Positions 1 through 12,099 of a stretch of 64,000 nucleotides of DNA are shown piece by piece (the first letter of the stretch is position 1; every line of letters starts with the position of its first letter). The stretch spans positions 782,225 to 846,224 of the forward strand of contig CAADRB010000047.1 of assembly GCA_900708905.1 (NCBI GenBank), written 5' to 3'. The notes beneath the pieces are model-generated. The model was not told the origin of the DNA and made no database searches. It saw only the letters and a program-made list of their open reading frames with translations. Position numbers and translations under genes: made by a program. The DNA is from Hymenolepis diminuta (lineage: Eukaryota > Platyhelminthes > Cestoda > Cyclophyllidea > Hymenolepididae).

Positions 1-131
1 TGCTTGATCAGGAAGGAGGAAATGGCAAAAAGAAGAACCATGTGCATACGAGAAGCAAGAGGAGCTAGTGACAAAAAATAATGGCATAATGTGCATAAGG
101 ATGAATAAAAAAGTAAAATTAAAATGCTCAC

Positions 132-525
132 CCTTATAGCGGACGAGATAACCCGCAGCTGCTCCACCCACTGCATGTGCAACAGTGCTATGCTCCTTAT
201 TAAGAGCTTTTGCGGTAAAATAGCTTGCAGTAGCATGCAGAGCCCCAGCACCCACTAACACAGTTATTTAAAAACAAACGAAAAAAATTACGGCCAAGAG
301 ATAGGATACGAATGGCTTTAATACCATTTGCGTAAACGCTACGACCAGAGAGAAGAGCAGGTAAGTATACAATGCCGGCATTGAAGGCACCTTGTAAAAA
401 TTGAAAATTATGAAATGGCTCATTAAGTTACCAATAAAATAACCAGTGAATGTGGCCATTTTTATACGATAGAACGGGTGCTCATTATCCTTAGAATTGA
501 AATAATTATATGCGAAATTTGGCAT
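132..525 (-). CDS. NDUFA11-like (Tim17-family) membrane protein, 3' end outside the window
   Basis: Probable accessory subunit of mitochondrial complex I, inner membrane. Reading leftwards from ATG at 525 there is a short soluble N-terminus (MPNFAYNYFNSKDNEHPFYR), then a glycine-containing first helix and two more hydrophobic segments. After a break the same frame continues with GAGALHATASYF and then HAVGGAAAGYLVRYK, which resembles the Gly-rich 'GG.AGG' segment before the last helix in NDUFA11/Tim17 proteins. A stop codon at 268-270 interrupts the frame; a 21-nt GT...AG segment (255-275) would remove it and keep frame. The piece ends at a good donor (GTGAGC from 131) and the gene runs off the left edge. 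Hydrophobic pattern and length suit NDUFA11 (about 140 residues), but similarity is weak and another Tim17-like protein is possible. Confidence 0.45.
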
Positions 526-899
526 ATTTGCTAATATGGGTTAGGTAAGCGAGAATCCTTCCCAACACTAAGCAGGCGGAAATCCAAACGGGCTAGCCAA
601 CAACAGTGGATGATACAATGTAAAACGTTTTATACATTAATTTTTCCTTAAAATAGCTAATATTTTGGCATTAAATTTATAATTGAAGCCAAAAAATTAA
701 TTAAAATGTGTTGAAAGTTTTTTGAATTTTATTTTGAGGTATATTTTGGGTAATATACACAACGGCCGATTAAATATTAACTACTTGGTTTAAAGCTTAA
801 TTAAATAGTAGAATATGTCCGGGCTTTGTTTATATTAATAATATTTCCTAAATAAGGCTAAAATTAGAATTTCGTTCTGTTATAAGCAGCAGGTACTCA
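526..899. other. AT-rich flank, no feature seen
   Basis: Upstream side of the minus-strand gene at 132-525. It should hold its 5'UTR and promoter, but I recognise no specific motif. Confidence 0.4.
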
Positions 900-1100
900 C
901 CCACGTCTAGTGATCGGAAATGAAAAGATCTCTAATTGCACGTAGATAATTACATAGATGTTAATCATCACGCGGGGACATCGAGGATTGGAAATCACTG
1001 GCATCTTGCTAAAAGCGATTGTTTATAAACCCTAATTTGTTTATCAACAAACTTGGACCGATCTAGCGGCATGAGTGCCTAAATTTACTCCTTCTACCTG
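900..1100 (+). repeat. Dispersed repeat 'Y', partial copy
   Basis: The stretch containing TTTATAAACCCTAATTTGTT and then GATCTAGCGGCATGAGTGCC matches the module seen at 25500-25830, where the same landmarks read TATAAACCTAATTT and GATCTAACGACATGAGTGAC. Other copies lie at 24400-24560, 25831-26015 and, inverted, 3965-4275. This copy is more diverged. Family identity is unknown to me. Confidence 0.6.
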
Positions 1101-1194
1101 GCCTCGATCCACATCTAAGCACACACTGCATTAATCAGTGTTTTTAAGTGGAAAGCGCTTTTTAGCCTCAAAATGTTTTTGCCAATGAAAATGG

Positions 1195-1500
1195 GTCATG
1201 AATTCTATTATGATCTGCTCTTGTCTGAAGGATATTGCAACCGACTTCAAGATTCCCTAAGAAATTGTACTAGTTGAAGACTAAACTTGACAGCACCACA
1301 ATAAAAAACTACGCAAACCACCACATCGAAATAAGTTGCACGTTTTCGTATCGATAGGTCGATTTATATTATACTGCATTTACAGCCGTAATGTAAATAA
1401 ATTTTTTTGAAAAAATGCCATTTAAAAGGTAGAAAATTAAGAATCCTACATATAAGGATTATTTTGACGAAAATATTATCTTCTATGTAGCACACCCGTT
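1195..1500 (+). repeat. Dispersed repeat 'X', copy 1
   Basis: Aligns by eye with 25140-25480: shared landmarks are TTTTCGTATCGAT, GATTTATATT, CCGTAATGTAAATAA and, near the end, CGAAAATATTAT. Neither copy has a coding frame I recognise. In both places an X copy sits next to a Y copy. Confidence 0.7.
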
Positions 1501-1689
1501 TGTAAGTTTGATTGCCAGTGGGTTTATTGTGAGATCGACCGGAAGACGAGAGAAGTGCCATCGAGTCCTAGTAGTACATGGGAATAATATCTTGATCGTT
1601 TTTTCGCGTCATTGCCCTAAATCGGGGACCACAGGCTCTCTGGGAGTAAGAGAGCTGTAAGGTATAGAAAAAAAAATTAATAACACTAA

Positions 1690-2600
1690 GACTATTTAAA
1701 GAACGATGTCTTCCACAGTTCGACAACTCAGACCTTTATGGTCCGAGTTTGTGATCGCCAACCCAGGGGTACTTTCCGATCTCCATATCGTAGATATTGT
1801 TACCATGCCGCTTGGTGATTTAAACGACAGTTACGGGCATACACACGATCACCCACACTATATCCGCACCTTAAGTCGCACTTTATCGGGACACAGTTGT
1901 TATGATAGTAACACTTCCTCACACACTGTCTGTAAATCCTGGTCTCTAAATTCTGATGCGGAGCAGATTGTCCTAACACCGCTAGAGATCTCCACAGGTG
2001 ATAAATCCATCAATCAGACCCAAATTTGGGTGCATAACGAGCGTTTCTGTTACGCCACTAGTTTGTTTGTTGGGAATAGAGATGATTGATGTGCCTGTTG
2101 TCGGTAAGAGTAGTATAATATCGGACTCTATCAAATGTGAATTTGTCATCGTCAGATATTCCACCTTTAGTGGGTCCAGAGATGATTAGTTATAGAGCTG
2201 AGTCCTGAAAAAATCTAGTTTGGAAAGCCGAGTGGGAATAGTAGGATGAAGAATTTTGGCAACATGTAGACACTGGTTGCACTCTCTCACGAGATTCTCC
2301 GCATTCGTTGATTCGAGTAGGTGTTTTGCAGGTGTCGTTTTCGTCTGGGTACTGGATAAGGTTGAGCTCATCGATCCGGTCTAGGCCCACAAAGTTGATA
2401 TTTCGATCTGTAACGTAGTGCTCCATGAAGATCGTCTTCTGGTGGAATTTAGCCTATCACCGCATCTATCTTTAGAGTGGCGGAGCATCACAATAAGCAT
2501 TAGATACTGAGGAAGACACAGTTTCGATCTGTAGCCCAAATGGTATACCATCAATGCCTAGGTTAACGTATTTTCTAAAATTGACATCCGTCTGCACTAA
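1690..2600 (-). pseudogene. Decayed Ty3/gypsy pol fragments (protease and integrase C-terminus)
   Basis: Minus-strand remains of an LTR retrotransposon polyprotein, broken by stops and frame changes. Around 2400-2570 a protease-like stretch reads GIDGIPFGLQIETVSSS, where the active-site Asp-Thr motif appears degraded. At 2330-2426 follows VTDRNINFVGLDRIDELNL, resembling the 'VTDR..N..GLDWID.L' linker at the end of flatworm gypsy proteases. Around 1808-1880 lies YSVGDRVYARNCR, resembling the 'VGD.VYARN' start of the integrase C-terminal domain. The reverse transcriptase that should lie between is absent, so this is an internally deleted relic. The plus-strand open frame at 1706-2089 is antisense to it. 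Confidence 0.6.
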
Positions 2601-3614
2601 CGTACCATAGCTCTGTCTCGTTTAACTACTCGTAGGAGATTCTCGACGGTAGCCCTCTTTGTAATTACTGTCATTGAAATTCTGACAGTGACGTCCTCGT
2701 AGGGAGCCGTCTCGATGAGAATGACGTTCTCCACAAAACCGGCATCTTGGAAGTGACTGCTTCTGATATTCCTCGTATGAAAGTCGGATGGAGATCGAGT
2801 CCTCTCAGTTGGTAAATGAACGGTCATTTTCAGGTTATTTCAGACTGAACACTCCTTCAGTGGATTCGAGACGTTTTGACATTGAGTTTAATATGTAAGT
2901 GGAACAGGAGCCTAAGTCAAATCTCAGCATAGCCAGGAGATTTGAGACCATAGATGAAAATAAGACATTTGAATTGACTTTTTTCTAGAGAACCAAAACG
3001 GAAATTGGTTAACGGCATTGCATAATGGTGAACATCTTCATCTGCAAGCTAGTAGTCGTGTGTTCACGAGTTAGGTCGGTATGATCCACCAATTGACGGT
3101 AGAACGAGTATTTATCGTGATCGCTTCTGTCAAAATTACGAAGCAGCACAGTACTTGGAATTCACATTCACTGGATCAATATAAGCAGTTGAATTTGTAA
3201 TTACGTTTGCATATGTTTAATCTGGGTACTTTTGAGAAAAGGATAAAGAATAAATAGTGGAGATGAAAGAATCATTGAAACTCTTACTCCGATAATTTTA
3301 CTAAACCTTTAATTCTGCGAAATATCATCAATTTTATATTTCAATGCAATAATGCTATAGCCTTATATATGCAACTAGAGATATTTGTCAAACGCCAGTG
3401 AATAAAGCTGTTTCACCTAAAGAAATTTGCGATCAAATATTTTGAGAACTTCGCTAGAACAAAGCTAGATAATATTTAATTGTATTATAATGCCGGTATT
3501 TAGAGCAATGTTTCATATCTTGGAATGGATTTCGTTTTATTACATTCTCTATAACGTATGACTTAATATAAAATTTACGGGGAGTCTTCATTTTAATATA
3601 TGGAATGTACATTG
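2601..3614. other. No supported gene; possible gypsy flank
   Basis: A 76-codon minus-strand open frame at 2597-2827 directly precedes the protease remnant and could be decayed gag or pol sequence, but I find no diagnostic motif such as a zinc knuckle. The rest is AT-rich with nothing recognisable. Confidence 0.35.
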
Positions 3615-3790
3615 CTACCAAGGCTGATCTAAAGAATCTCACACGCGCTAAAATAATCTGGATAGTGCGGTCGTGCAACTGATCGTGTATTGAGCAGCTG
3701 CGGCGTGTGTGTAGAGGCTTCTCAGCCAATCAATGATCAACATTCGTGCGGAGTTGCGTTGACTGCACTCAATTACTAGGCATTTTCACA
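3615..3790 (+). repeat. Dispersed repeat 'Z', copy 1
   Basis: Contains GTGCGGTCGTGCAACTGATC followed by GCGGCGTGTGTGTAGAGGC. The same order of landmarks occurs at 26040-26200 and, reverse-complemented, at 15185-15330. All copies are locally GC-rich compared with their surroundings. I see no internal polymerase III boxes that would prove a SINE. Confidence 0.7.
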
Positions 3791-3964
3791 GTAAACTCTA
3801 TACAAGATACCTTCTATGTTCTCGCTTCCCTGGACGTAGCGTAATTGATTTTGGGAACAATTTATATAAGAGGACACTCATTATTCATAATTAACCGTTT
3901 CTAGAGTACCTGATTATATATTTCTACGTTTTTTGATCAACGAAATCGCCATAATTCTTGTTAT

Positions 3965-4275
3965 AACGTTAGGTTTATCGAGACCACATCGATCGAATAG
4001 ATGGAATTAGTCAAGTCACCCATGTCGTCTGATCAGTTCGGAGGTGGCAGACAAGCCACCTCCCCCCCCCCATTATTAATTAGTAAATCAGGTTTATATG
4101 CAAAAAATTTCCTCGCTGGACGTCACTCATGTCTCGTTGTCAGTACCTCAGTGTGATGATCGACTTCTGTTTAGGTACCTATGTGCAAACCCGCAAACAC
4201 ACAGCGGGACCGCCTATGGACACTATGGTGGAGATCTTACCGCCAGTCAATCATTTTTAATCGCTTGGTGACAAT
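3965..4275 (-). repeat. Dispersed repeat 'Y', inverted full-length copy
   Basis: Read on the minus strand this region follows 25500-25830 nearly end to end: ATGATTGACTGGCG, GGCGGTCCCGCTGTGTGT, CATATAAACCTGATTT, GCCACCTCCG, then GACTTGACTAATTCCATC. A C-tract at about 4064-4075 lies inside it, where the 25.9-kb copy has a G-rich tract in the same reading direction. Confidence 0.75.
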
Positions 4276-5016
4276 AGACATCTGCTGGCTATAGCAATTC
4301 CTTTTGGCTTTATCGCCGCAAAAACGTGAATAAGTCTGTCAAATTCCTTGGGCGACTCAAATTTCAACTTCCTAATCGTCATACATCAAGCATTAAGCGA
4401 TCAGCTGGATCCTACACTGTCTTTTAATTAGTCTGTCTTTATGAACACCTCACCCATAAATATATTTATACACGAAATTTCCCGAGTATGAGTTCAAACG
4501 TATTACCATTACATGAATCCCGGAATGGTATTTAATATATATTTCCTGAATGCTCAATTTGGACAGGTTTCATAGAATGTTGATAAAAATATGAATAAAC
4601 TGCTTTACATACAAATTCGGTTGCATGTATTAAGGTGCATTTGCTTATTACATGAAATTTAACAATAATAGAGGGGATGGTACATTTAAATATATTGCGC
4701 TATAAGTATGTAAAGCTAAGCAACTTGATTGAGAGATATTTCCAAAGACGCGTTATAAATTAACTTACATGTAGGTACTCTAGAAAGTTATATGTAAGTT
4801 AAAAAATAATATGACCTCGAAATTGAAATTATAATCGTTTGAATTACCTTGAAATGTCACACGTTTACAAACTAGCAGGGGAGTTATGAGCTTTCTCACA
4901 TTTTATAATATAATATAATCATTGGTAAGATTTATTTTTTTGTAAATTGATAAATTAAACTATTTTACATTTGAAATAATTTTTATATGAAGTTATAGAC
5001 GTCGCTTACTCCCAGT
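4276..5016. other. Intergenic AT-rich DNA upstream of the 5017 gene
   Basis: No coding region or repeat recognised. It should contain the promoter and perhaps untranslated exons of the next gene; an AG followed by the ATG-containing stretch just before 5017 leaves open that a 5' exon lies in here. Confidence 0.35.
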
Positions 5017-6827
5017 ATGCTTACGTGCCTCGGAAAACATAATCTTGAATCATTCGCAATCCTCGACGGACATGATAGGCATGTTATTTTAGCACCTGAT
5101 CTACCGACATGGGATGACAGTCAGCCTCCTCAATACCTTAAATCTCCTCGTCTACCTCATCGATTGCTTCGTATTCCTGACACGAATCCCTTTGATGTAT
5201 ACTATTTATATGCAATATTTATTAATATCTTAGGGCGAATTGCAAGCGGGTCGGGGTCTTCCACAAATAAATATTAATCTTGATGATCCAGTGCCTTTCA
5301 TTATTTTACCAGAGGATACTACGTCTCCTATTCGTTCTGCAACTTGGAGGCTTCATTGGCCTGTTGTGTGTCGAGGAACTTGTGCCTGCGTTGGCATAGC
5401 AATTCATCCCAATATTCCTGACTCTCCTGTTGATGGACTTCTGTATTGGGATCTCTCCTCGGGTTCTTCGAATCCATCAAGTGCTCTTAGCTATGGTGAG
5501 TCCCGTAACTGAGTAGCTCTCTAATTTAATTTTCCCTGATGTAAATAGTATGCCACCTTTCTGTTTTAGTGCATGGTCTGCCAGCGGCGGATTTTACAAT
5601 GACTTTGACGGTATTCTGGGCAAGCCGTGGTTTGTTGGAAGTCTCCCTCACTTTTCATTTTATTGATCTTCCAATGAATCCAGCTCGAACTCTTCGTAGA
5701 GAGGTTTGGCTTGGCCACTCTGCTGCACCTTCCATTACTCTCACCCCTTTTATTTCTACTGCTTGGGGCTGTGCTCAGATCGATATGCAGTTTGTTGGTT
5801 TTATGAAATCTAGTAGGTGAATTTCATTGTTTGTATAACTTAAATCTGAACCCTGGAAGTCAGAACTACTTCTATATAATTTAGGGACTGAAAAATCCAC
5901 AAAATGTGCTAGTGAATTGATTAAGTTGTATGTAGGATCTGCTGTGTTTGCAGCATCAACAATTGAAAGTTTATGTAGACGAGCAATTCCGAAATTATAG
6001 GGATCAGTTTCAGCAACCCATTGTTTTTTCCTCAATTTTCATTATCAAAATTATTTAGGAATTCAGAGCGACCCAGCAACGTACCGATCATGGGTTCGAC
6101 TAAACAGTGGCCAACTGTTGTTTACCACTGATCAACTGGGAAAGTAAAGTAACTCAACCAGTAAATGCAAATGAATGCTGAGGAAAACTTTTCGACAAAT
6201 TCAAGAATCAATTAATTTATTATTTCTATCATACGTTATTTATTCAAACACTTCGGGTGTAATCATTTGTATGCCCAATTTTATCGATTAACATAGTCAA
6301 AATTGAAATGACGGTCTAAATATTAACACCATCCTTTTATAGGCGTGCTGGAATTGAAAACTCTCTCTCGTTTTCGGGTTCTGCAGCATCTCGCAACCTT
6401 GGTTCAATTGGGTAATATCGGTAAGTCTTCACGAGCCGTAACTTGAATTTTTAATAATTAGGTACCTTTTTCACTTTTTATTATAGGCTTGATATCGTTA
6501 AATCACTTCTCATTGTTAAAAATGGCTAGTATTATTGCAATTCTGATAAATTTATTGTATATTTGTTAAATGCATACTACTCATTACTAAAAGCAGTTTT
6601 ATTTTATCTAAAAGTGCATAAATTTACTTTATTTTCTGTTGTTGGCGAAGGAAGCGATATTTGGCACGAAGTAGATCGGCTTATAATGAGACTGCCGATT
6701 TCTAAATATTTAAGAAATCAGCTTCGGTCGCTTAAGTATGTTATAACTTAAATATTATGCTAATGAAAATGCTTTTTCGAAATAAATATTTTCTTATTGT
6801 TTTAGGAAGCGACATGAAATTCCTTAG
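5017..6827 (+). CDS. Unrecognised protein, seven exons, about 321 residues
   Basis: I do not recognise this protein. Exons that join with matching phases and GT-AG borders are 5017-5196, 5234-5495, 5570-5812, 6343-6420, 6487-6528, 6597-6735 and 6806-6827 (stop TAG). The first intron is 37 nt. The N-terminal half is Pro-rich and soluble-looking (SPRLPHRLLRIPDTNPFD, LDDPVPFIILPEDT). The middle has beta-rich segments with conserved-looking Trp and Cys (TWRLHWPVVCRGTCACVG; LTVFWASRGLLEVSLTF). The last third is hydrophobic then basic (GSDIWHEVDRLIMRLP; RNQLRSLKKRHEIP at the C-terminus). No signal peptide is evident at this start, and the true start may lie in an exon further upstream. It lies in the same direction as DNAI2, 0.6 kb upstream. 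Splice consistency across six introns makes a real gene likely; the function is unknown. Confidence 0.6.
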
Positions 6828-6890
6828 AAGGCGAAGAATTCGTTATATGAAGACTATCCCATTCAATTTTATACACATTAGATCTGCGGA

Positions 6891-7163
6891 TGATTTTTGT
6901 TTTGTCCTAATTTTGCGTATCTGAAACCTTGTTTTGAGCTCTCTCTTATAAGGTCTGGGGCAATTGCAGTATTTCAGTCACTTGAGGTTAATTTAAAAGA
7001 TTCAGTTTGGGGGCGTGGGACTGTCGCCGATGGCGGTTTGTGGATGTGTCTCGCCGGTCGTCATAATTACCCACGAAGTATCGACGGAGTAAATAATTCT
7101 GATCAGGAAATTGCCAAGATTAAAGTAAGCAGTATTAAAGAATATTTAAAGACACAGCGCTAA
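6891..7163 (+). other. Possible coding exon between two genes
   Basis: An open frame contains SGAIAVFQSLEVNLKDSVWG then GRGTVADGGLWMCLAGRH and ends at a plausible donor (GTAAGC from about 7121) or at the TAA at 7161-7163. The composition looks protein-coding, but I cannot join it in phase to the preceding gene, whose best model stops at 6827, or to DNAI2. It may be an alternative 3' end of the 5017 gene or a fragment of another gene. Confidence 0.3.
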
Positions 7164-7440
7164 ACAAGCAATACCTACTTACGAGATTTTTTAGATATTA
7201 AAGCATGACTCACAGATTTTACTATATGACCTTAAAAGCTTTGTTCTCTCTAACATGCTTGGTGATTTTGCACCGGCTATTTGAACACATAAATAATCAG
7301 CCAGAAGTAGTCAGCTTTATTTATCTTATTTAATAATAATAGATTAATACAGATTTAATAAATAAGTTTTCGAAACGAATTAAATGCGTTTATATACTTT
7401 TATTCATTTTTTAATTCACTTTATTTGAGGCAAATAAACT

Positions 7441-10400
7441 ATGAGCATAAAATATGTTTACACGCGGAAGCGTGCTGAATTCGGAAAACAGTGTAATTTT
7501 TCCGATCGCGCTGCAGAAATTCATGCTGAAATACTACCCGATCCCGAGTTAGCCGAAAAATTTATACTACGGAATCCGGTTTCTCGTGGTATTCAACAAG
7601 GAAATGAAATGTCGGAACATGAAGTTAACACAGAAAGCGTTTCTTTAGAAGTTAGAGGAATAAATCACACTGAAGGTGGTTGGCCAAAAGATGTCAATTA
7701 TAATGAACCGGAACAAGTTCAACGATATAGGAAAAAGCTTGAAAAGGATGAACAATATACAACAATACTGCATTCGTTAGCTAACGTAAGGAAATCTCAA
7801 CATAATATATAGTAATTAGTCTGTTGAACACTGCATAAAGCAAAATAATGCACTAAATATCTACGAAGATTATTTCAATGATATTGAATATAACTCTTTC
7901 GAGGAACCACCTTCAGCTAAAGTCGTGAATGTTTTTCGGTAGAAAATAAATTATATAAATAAATTAATTCTAATAATCTTTAGTGATATAAATGCTATAA
8001 AACGGACAGCAAGCTATGTTTGTTGGTTTCCTGAATCTCCAACAAAAATTGCTGTCGCCTACAGCAATACAGGATTTCTGTCGAATTCTAGTGATACGTC
8101 CTTGGAATCTTACATTTGGGATTTTGCGAATCCAAACAAACCTGATCTAGTTTTGGTGCCTCCATCAGCTTTAGTTTGTGTTGAATTTAATCCAAAGGAT
8201 ACTCATACGCTTATCGGAGGTTGTCTCGACGGTCAATTATGTAAGACGTATTTCCACATATGTAAAATTTCAAATACTAGTTCATGACTGCGATATGCGC
8301 ATTTAATTGATCGCATTGTTTATTTTCCTATAATACGGTTTTTTAACATTTTAAATAATTTAACTTTTTCAGTTATTTTTAAGAGTATAATTGTAGAGAA
8401 ATCAATTTGTAATGATCTCTTGATTTGGTAAGTTTCTTCCCTTAATAGCTCCTGTTTTAAATCTATGACTTCGAGATATTTCTCTTCTGCTTTTGAAGAA
8501 AGGGAACAACCTCATAGAGTCAGCCTCATGCAGAATGGATACATTAAATTGCTCCCAAACTTAATTTAAGGGCTTTTGAATTTGTCTTTGAGTACCGTGC
8601 CAATGCTAAAGTTACAACAACGAAATAAGATTACCCCCTTAGTGTATTTCAGTTACAAAATGCTAACTATTTTGCATAATAGAAATATCTTCAACTATCT
8701 ATCTTTACAATTAGTTATCATTATCTATCTCGTTAAATAAGTTCCAACTAAAAAAACTTAAATCGGAATTCAATTGGCTTCACAAGACATCATGCAACAC
8801 GAGTGCTAAAAATAATTCTTAGTTTCTAAATTATTATTTCTCTATCTGAAATAAAATTACTATTGATTTTATTTTTATCACTCTGATTTAAACTTCAGCT
8901 CTCCGAAGAACTGATTAAACAAAAGTTATAAGAACAACAGCCTTTCAGGGAATAATTAATACTTTCATTATAGTTAAGGAAACTCATTTTTTATGTAGTA
9001 ATCTCCTGTGAATGCTTCTTATTCAAGTTTACAGTCCTTTTGCAACTTATGATTTCCTTTAATGCAACAACAGCATTGCAAAATCTGGCGATTTTGGACA
9101 TTAAATTCTAATTGAACCTCTTTTTTACTAATTGCAAGGTCTATGGGACTGTAGAAAAGGCTCCCAACCAGTAGAGATTTCACCAGTTGAAACAAGTCAT
9201 CGCGATCCAGCTTGGCAAGTGATCTGGATCCAATCCAAGACTAGCACAGAATTTTTTTCCACCAGTACAGATGGCCAGGTTCTCTGGTGGGATGTTCGCA
9301 AGATGTCTGAACCCACTGAAGTTCTCTATCTTGATCCCACCAAGAATCAGGATCTCAATTGTTCTATCGGAGCTTACGCCCTTGAATATGAACCCACAAT
9401 CCCAACAAAGTTCATGGCTGGAACAGAGCAGGTATTTTTGTTGTCTACTATAATGTAATATAAGTAGCATTGTTGGATTATAAAATCGTGTAATCCTGGA
9501 TTTTAGGGAATGATCATTTCGTGTAATCGTAAGGGTAAAACGGCGGCAGAAAAGGTGGCGGCAATTTTTCCTGGACACAAGGGGCCTGTATATGCACTGC
9601 AGAGGAATCCTTTCTTCCCTAAATTCTTCCTTTCTGTGGGTGATTGGTCGGCGAGGATATGGGCTGAGGATATGCGAGATGATCCGATTATGTGGACTCC
9701 TTACCATGAATCTGGTGAACACATATATATCTACTTAAACTACTTAAGTAGACCGCTGTTTAAATTTTCGTTTTCTTTGCAGGTGTGACTGATGGCCGTT
9801 GGAGTCCTGTTCGTCCCGGTCTATTTTTCATGACTCGATTAAACGGATATTTGGAACTCTGGGACTTTGTCTTCAAACATCAAGAACCCACTCTCAAATT
9901 CAAGGTTTAATTTGTTTTCACTATACGCTAAGATTTTTTATACAATCGCTGATTTAGCGGGGATGTAATTTGATACTTTTGAAGGATTATGGAAAGATGT
10001 GCAAAACTTGATCCTGAATTTTTTAAAAGAAAACGTTATAAACCAATGTTAATATGGTCTGCTATTATTCGAAATCTTCAAATTTGTCCCTTTCCTCTAT
10101 CTGACAGTTACTAATCAAGTTTATATACTTTTGGTAAAGTAAATAAATGCAAACATCTAAATACTAATGTGGATTAAATGAACATGATATCAAATAAAAC
10201 GATTCTAAAAAGTAGGTCTTTACACCAGCAAAGACTTAAGTTATGCTAAAAGAGGGGGGAAGTATAAATTCCTTCAACCCTAATCTAAAAATTCAACAAT
10301 GCTTATCATAATTCCAGACTGTTCAATATAATTTGTCAATTTTTAAATTAGGTGAGTAACGACTCTCTTCACTGCGTACGAGTCAACGAAGGAGGTTTCT

Positions 10401-11136
10401 TAGTCGCAGTCGGATCCAAACCTGGTGTAACTACCATTCTCGAACTCTCTGCTGGTTTCACAGCACCATCAAAAAATGAAAAAGCCACGGTTGGTGCTAT
10501 GCTTGAAAGGGAGTGGCATCGAGAAAAGATTCTCGAGACACGAGCCAAGGAGTTACGAGTGAAGGCTAAAAAGAAGGCTCTTGCTGAATCTGGACCAATG
10601 GAACTTGAAGATGATCAGAAAACTTTCGAAGCTTCCGGCAATGTTGAAAAATCTGGCCCAGAAGGGAAGGAGAAAGTGAGCCTAATAGATTATATGATTT
10701 TTGTGGTCTATTAATAACGTTAACGAGTTTATGTCTAAATTTCAGACTGGTGAGGAAGGAGAATATAATATACCAGAAGAACAGTTATCTCCTAATGAAC
10801 TACTAAAGAAGATTGAGAAGGAGTTCTTTGAACAAATAGAAGAGGAAAAACACAGAAGGGAGGAGGAGAACGATGCAAGAAATCAACGTTTGGAATCTCT
10901 AAACGGAGGTGGCAATGAACTTGAAGAAGAAGAGGAAGAAAAAGAAAAAGAAGAGGAAGGAGAAACGGAAAAAGATGAAGATCATAATCAGGTTAGTGTC
11001 AACGAAAGTGAGGAAGAAACAATAGAAAATTCCGAAGAGGCAGAGGTAGGCAACTTCTCTTATTGAATTTCATTTTATTTGACCTCACTTCTAATACCAT
11101 ATCGTTCCTTTTTGGTTTTAGGACGATCAAAGTTAA
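7441..11136 (+). CDS. DNAI2: Axonemal dynein intermediate chain 2
   Basis: Structural subunit of the outer dynein arm of motile cilia and flagella; its WD40 propeller holds the heavy chains. Nine exons splice in phase: 7441-7785, 7820-7938, 7984-8240, 9139-9431, 9507-9714, 9783-9904, 10352-10675, 10746-11045 and 11122-11136, giving 660 residues. The start is fixed by the family N-terminus ([20 protein letters not shown]), followed by [17 protein letters not shown] blades include [53 protein letters not shown] and [10 protein letters not shown]. The tail is a long acidic Glu-rich stretch (exon 8), as in other DNAI2 proteins. The first intron is only 34 nt; the third is about 0.9 kb and carries no recognisable repeat. 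In flatworms this protein would act in flame-cell, epidermal or sperm axonemes. Confidence 0.95.
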
Positions 11137-12099
11137 GAATAGAAGTGCCATTTCAAATAGCAGAATTTTCTTAATAGTCTCTTTCTTACACCCTCGATAT
11201 TGTAATACGTCGCACTTTGTTCATAAATTTCGTTATTTTTTATCCTAATTATTAATTTTTGAAAAAATTCCTTTTTAAACACTCTCTTCAAGTTCGGGGG
11301 AGATACAATCGTGATGACGCATAATTATTGATCTGTTGAAGTGAGCTGGTTTTACAAAAAATCGATATTGAAGTGAACGCCAAGTGACGCAGTTTATGAT
11401 GGAATAGCATTTTCAGCATAATAAACGATTTGTAATAAGACTTGAAGAGGAAATAGTTGTATATCAAATATATCTGTAATTATTTAAGTGTATCTTATAT
11501 TTAGATTCTTTAACCTAAAATAGCTTAAGTAACTAACTACCCACAGTTGCTTTTGGTTGAAATTGAGCAAATTTTCCCGAAATATTTTGCTGGAATGGTA
11601 AGTAACTAGAAAGATATGACTTCGATTTAGTTTCTGGTTGACCTACACGGAACACAACCGTGATTATTTGCCCTATTCTAAATAGAAATATTAAAAAATC
11701 TGCCTCCTTCTGACTAACCGGAAGATTCAGTTTTTATGGCAAATACATGATCCAAAAGAATTTATGTGGACCGGTTTCTACGCTAATAAGAATAACAGTC
11801 AGAAAACCGTTTTTTGAATCGAGTATAATTGGTGTACTGGAGTGCCACTCACTAACTTCATCGCTCGTTCATTGGATCATCGATACTTTGATTTCTACAC
11901 CAGCTCCTGGAGGTTTTAGTTATTTAAAATATCTTAAGCTGCTTGTATAAGTAGAATAATACGAGGTTGGCTTAGAAACCGCTCAAATTTATTGATTAGG
12001 AGAAAAAAATAATAAATTTATAAGTGTATATATATACATATATGTAAATATATTTCAAAGTCATAATTAAGTTGGTTTTGTGCTTAACTGATTCTGTCT
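11137..12099. other. Intergenic, no gene seen
   Basis: 3' flank of DNAI2. A 67-codon open frame at 11747-11950 has no recognisable motif. AT dinucleotide runs occur around 12025-12055. Confidence 0.35.

Noticed and set aside
1706..2089. 127-codon plus-strand open frame considered as a gene
   Set aside because: Antisense to the gypsy integrase remnant (YSVGDRVYARNCR on the minus strand); no splice context or family.
9180..9722. 180-codon minus-strand open frame
   Set aside because: Antisense to two well-supported DNAI2 exons and the small intron between them; no motif.
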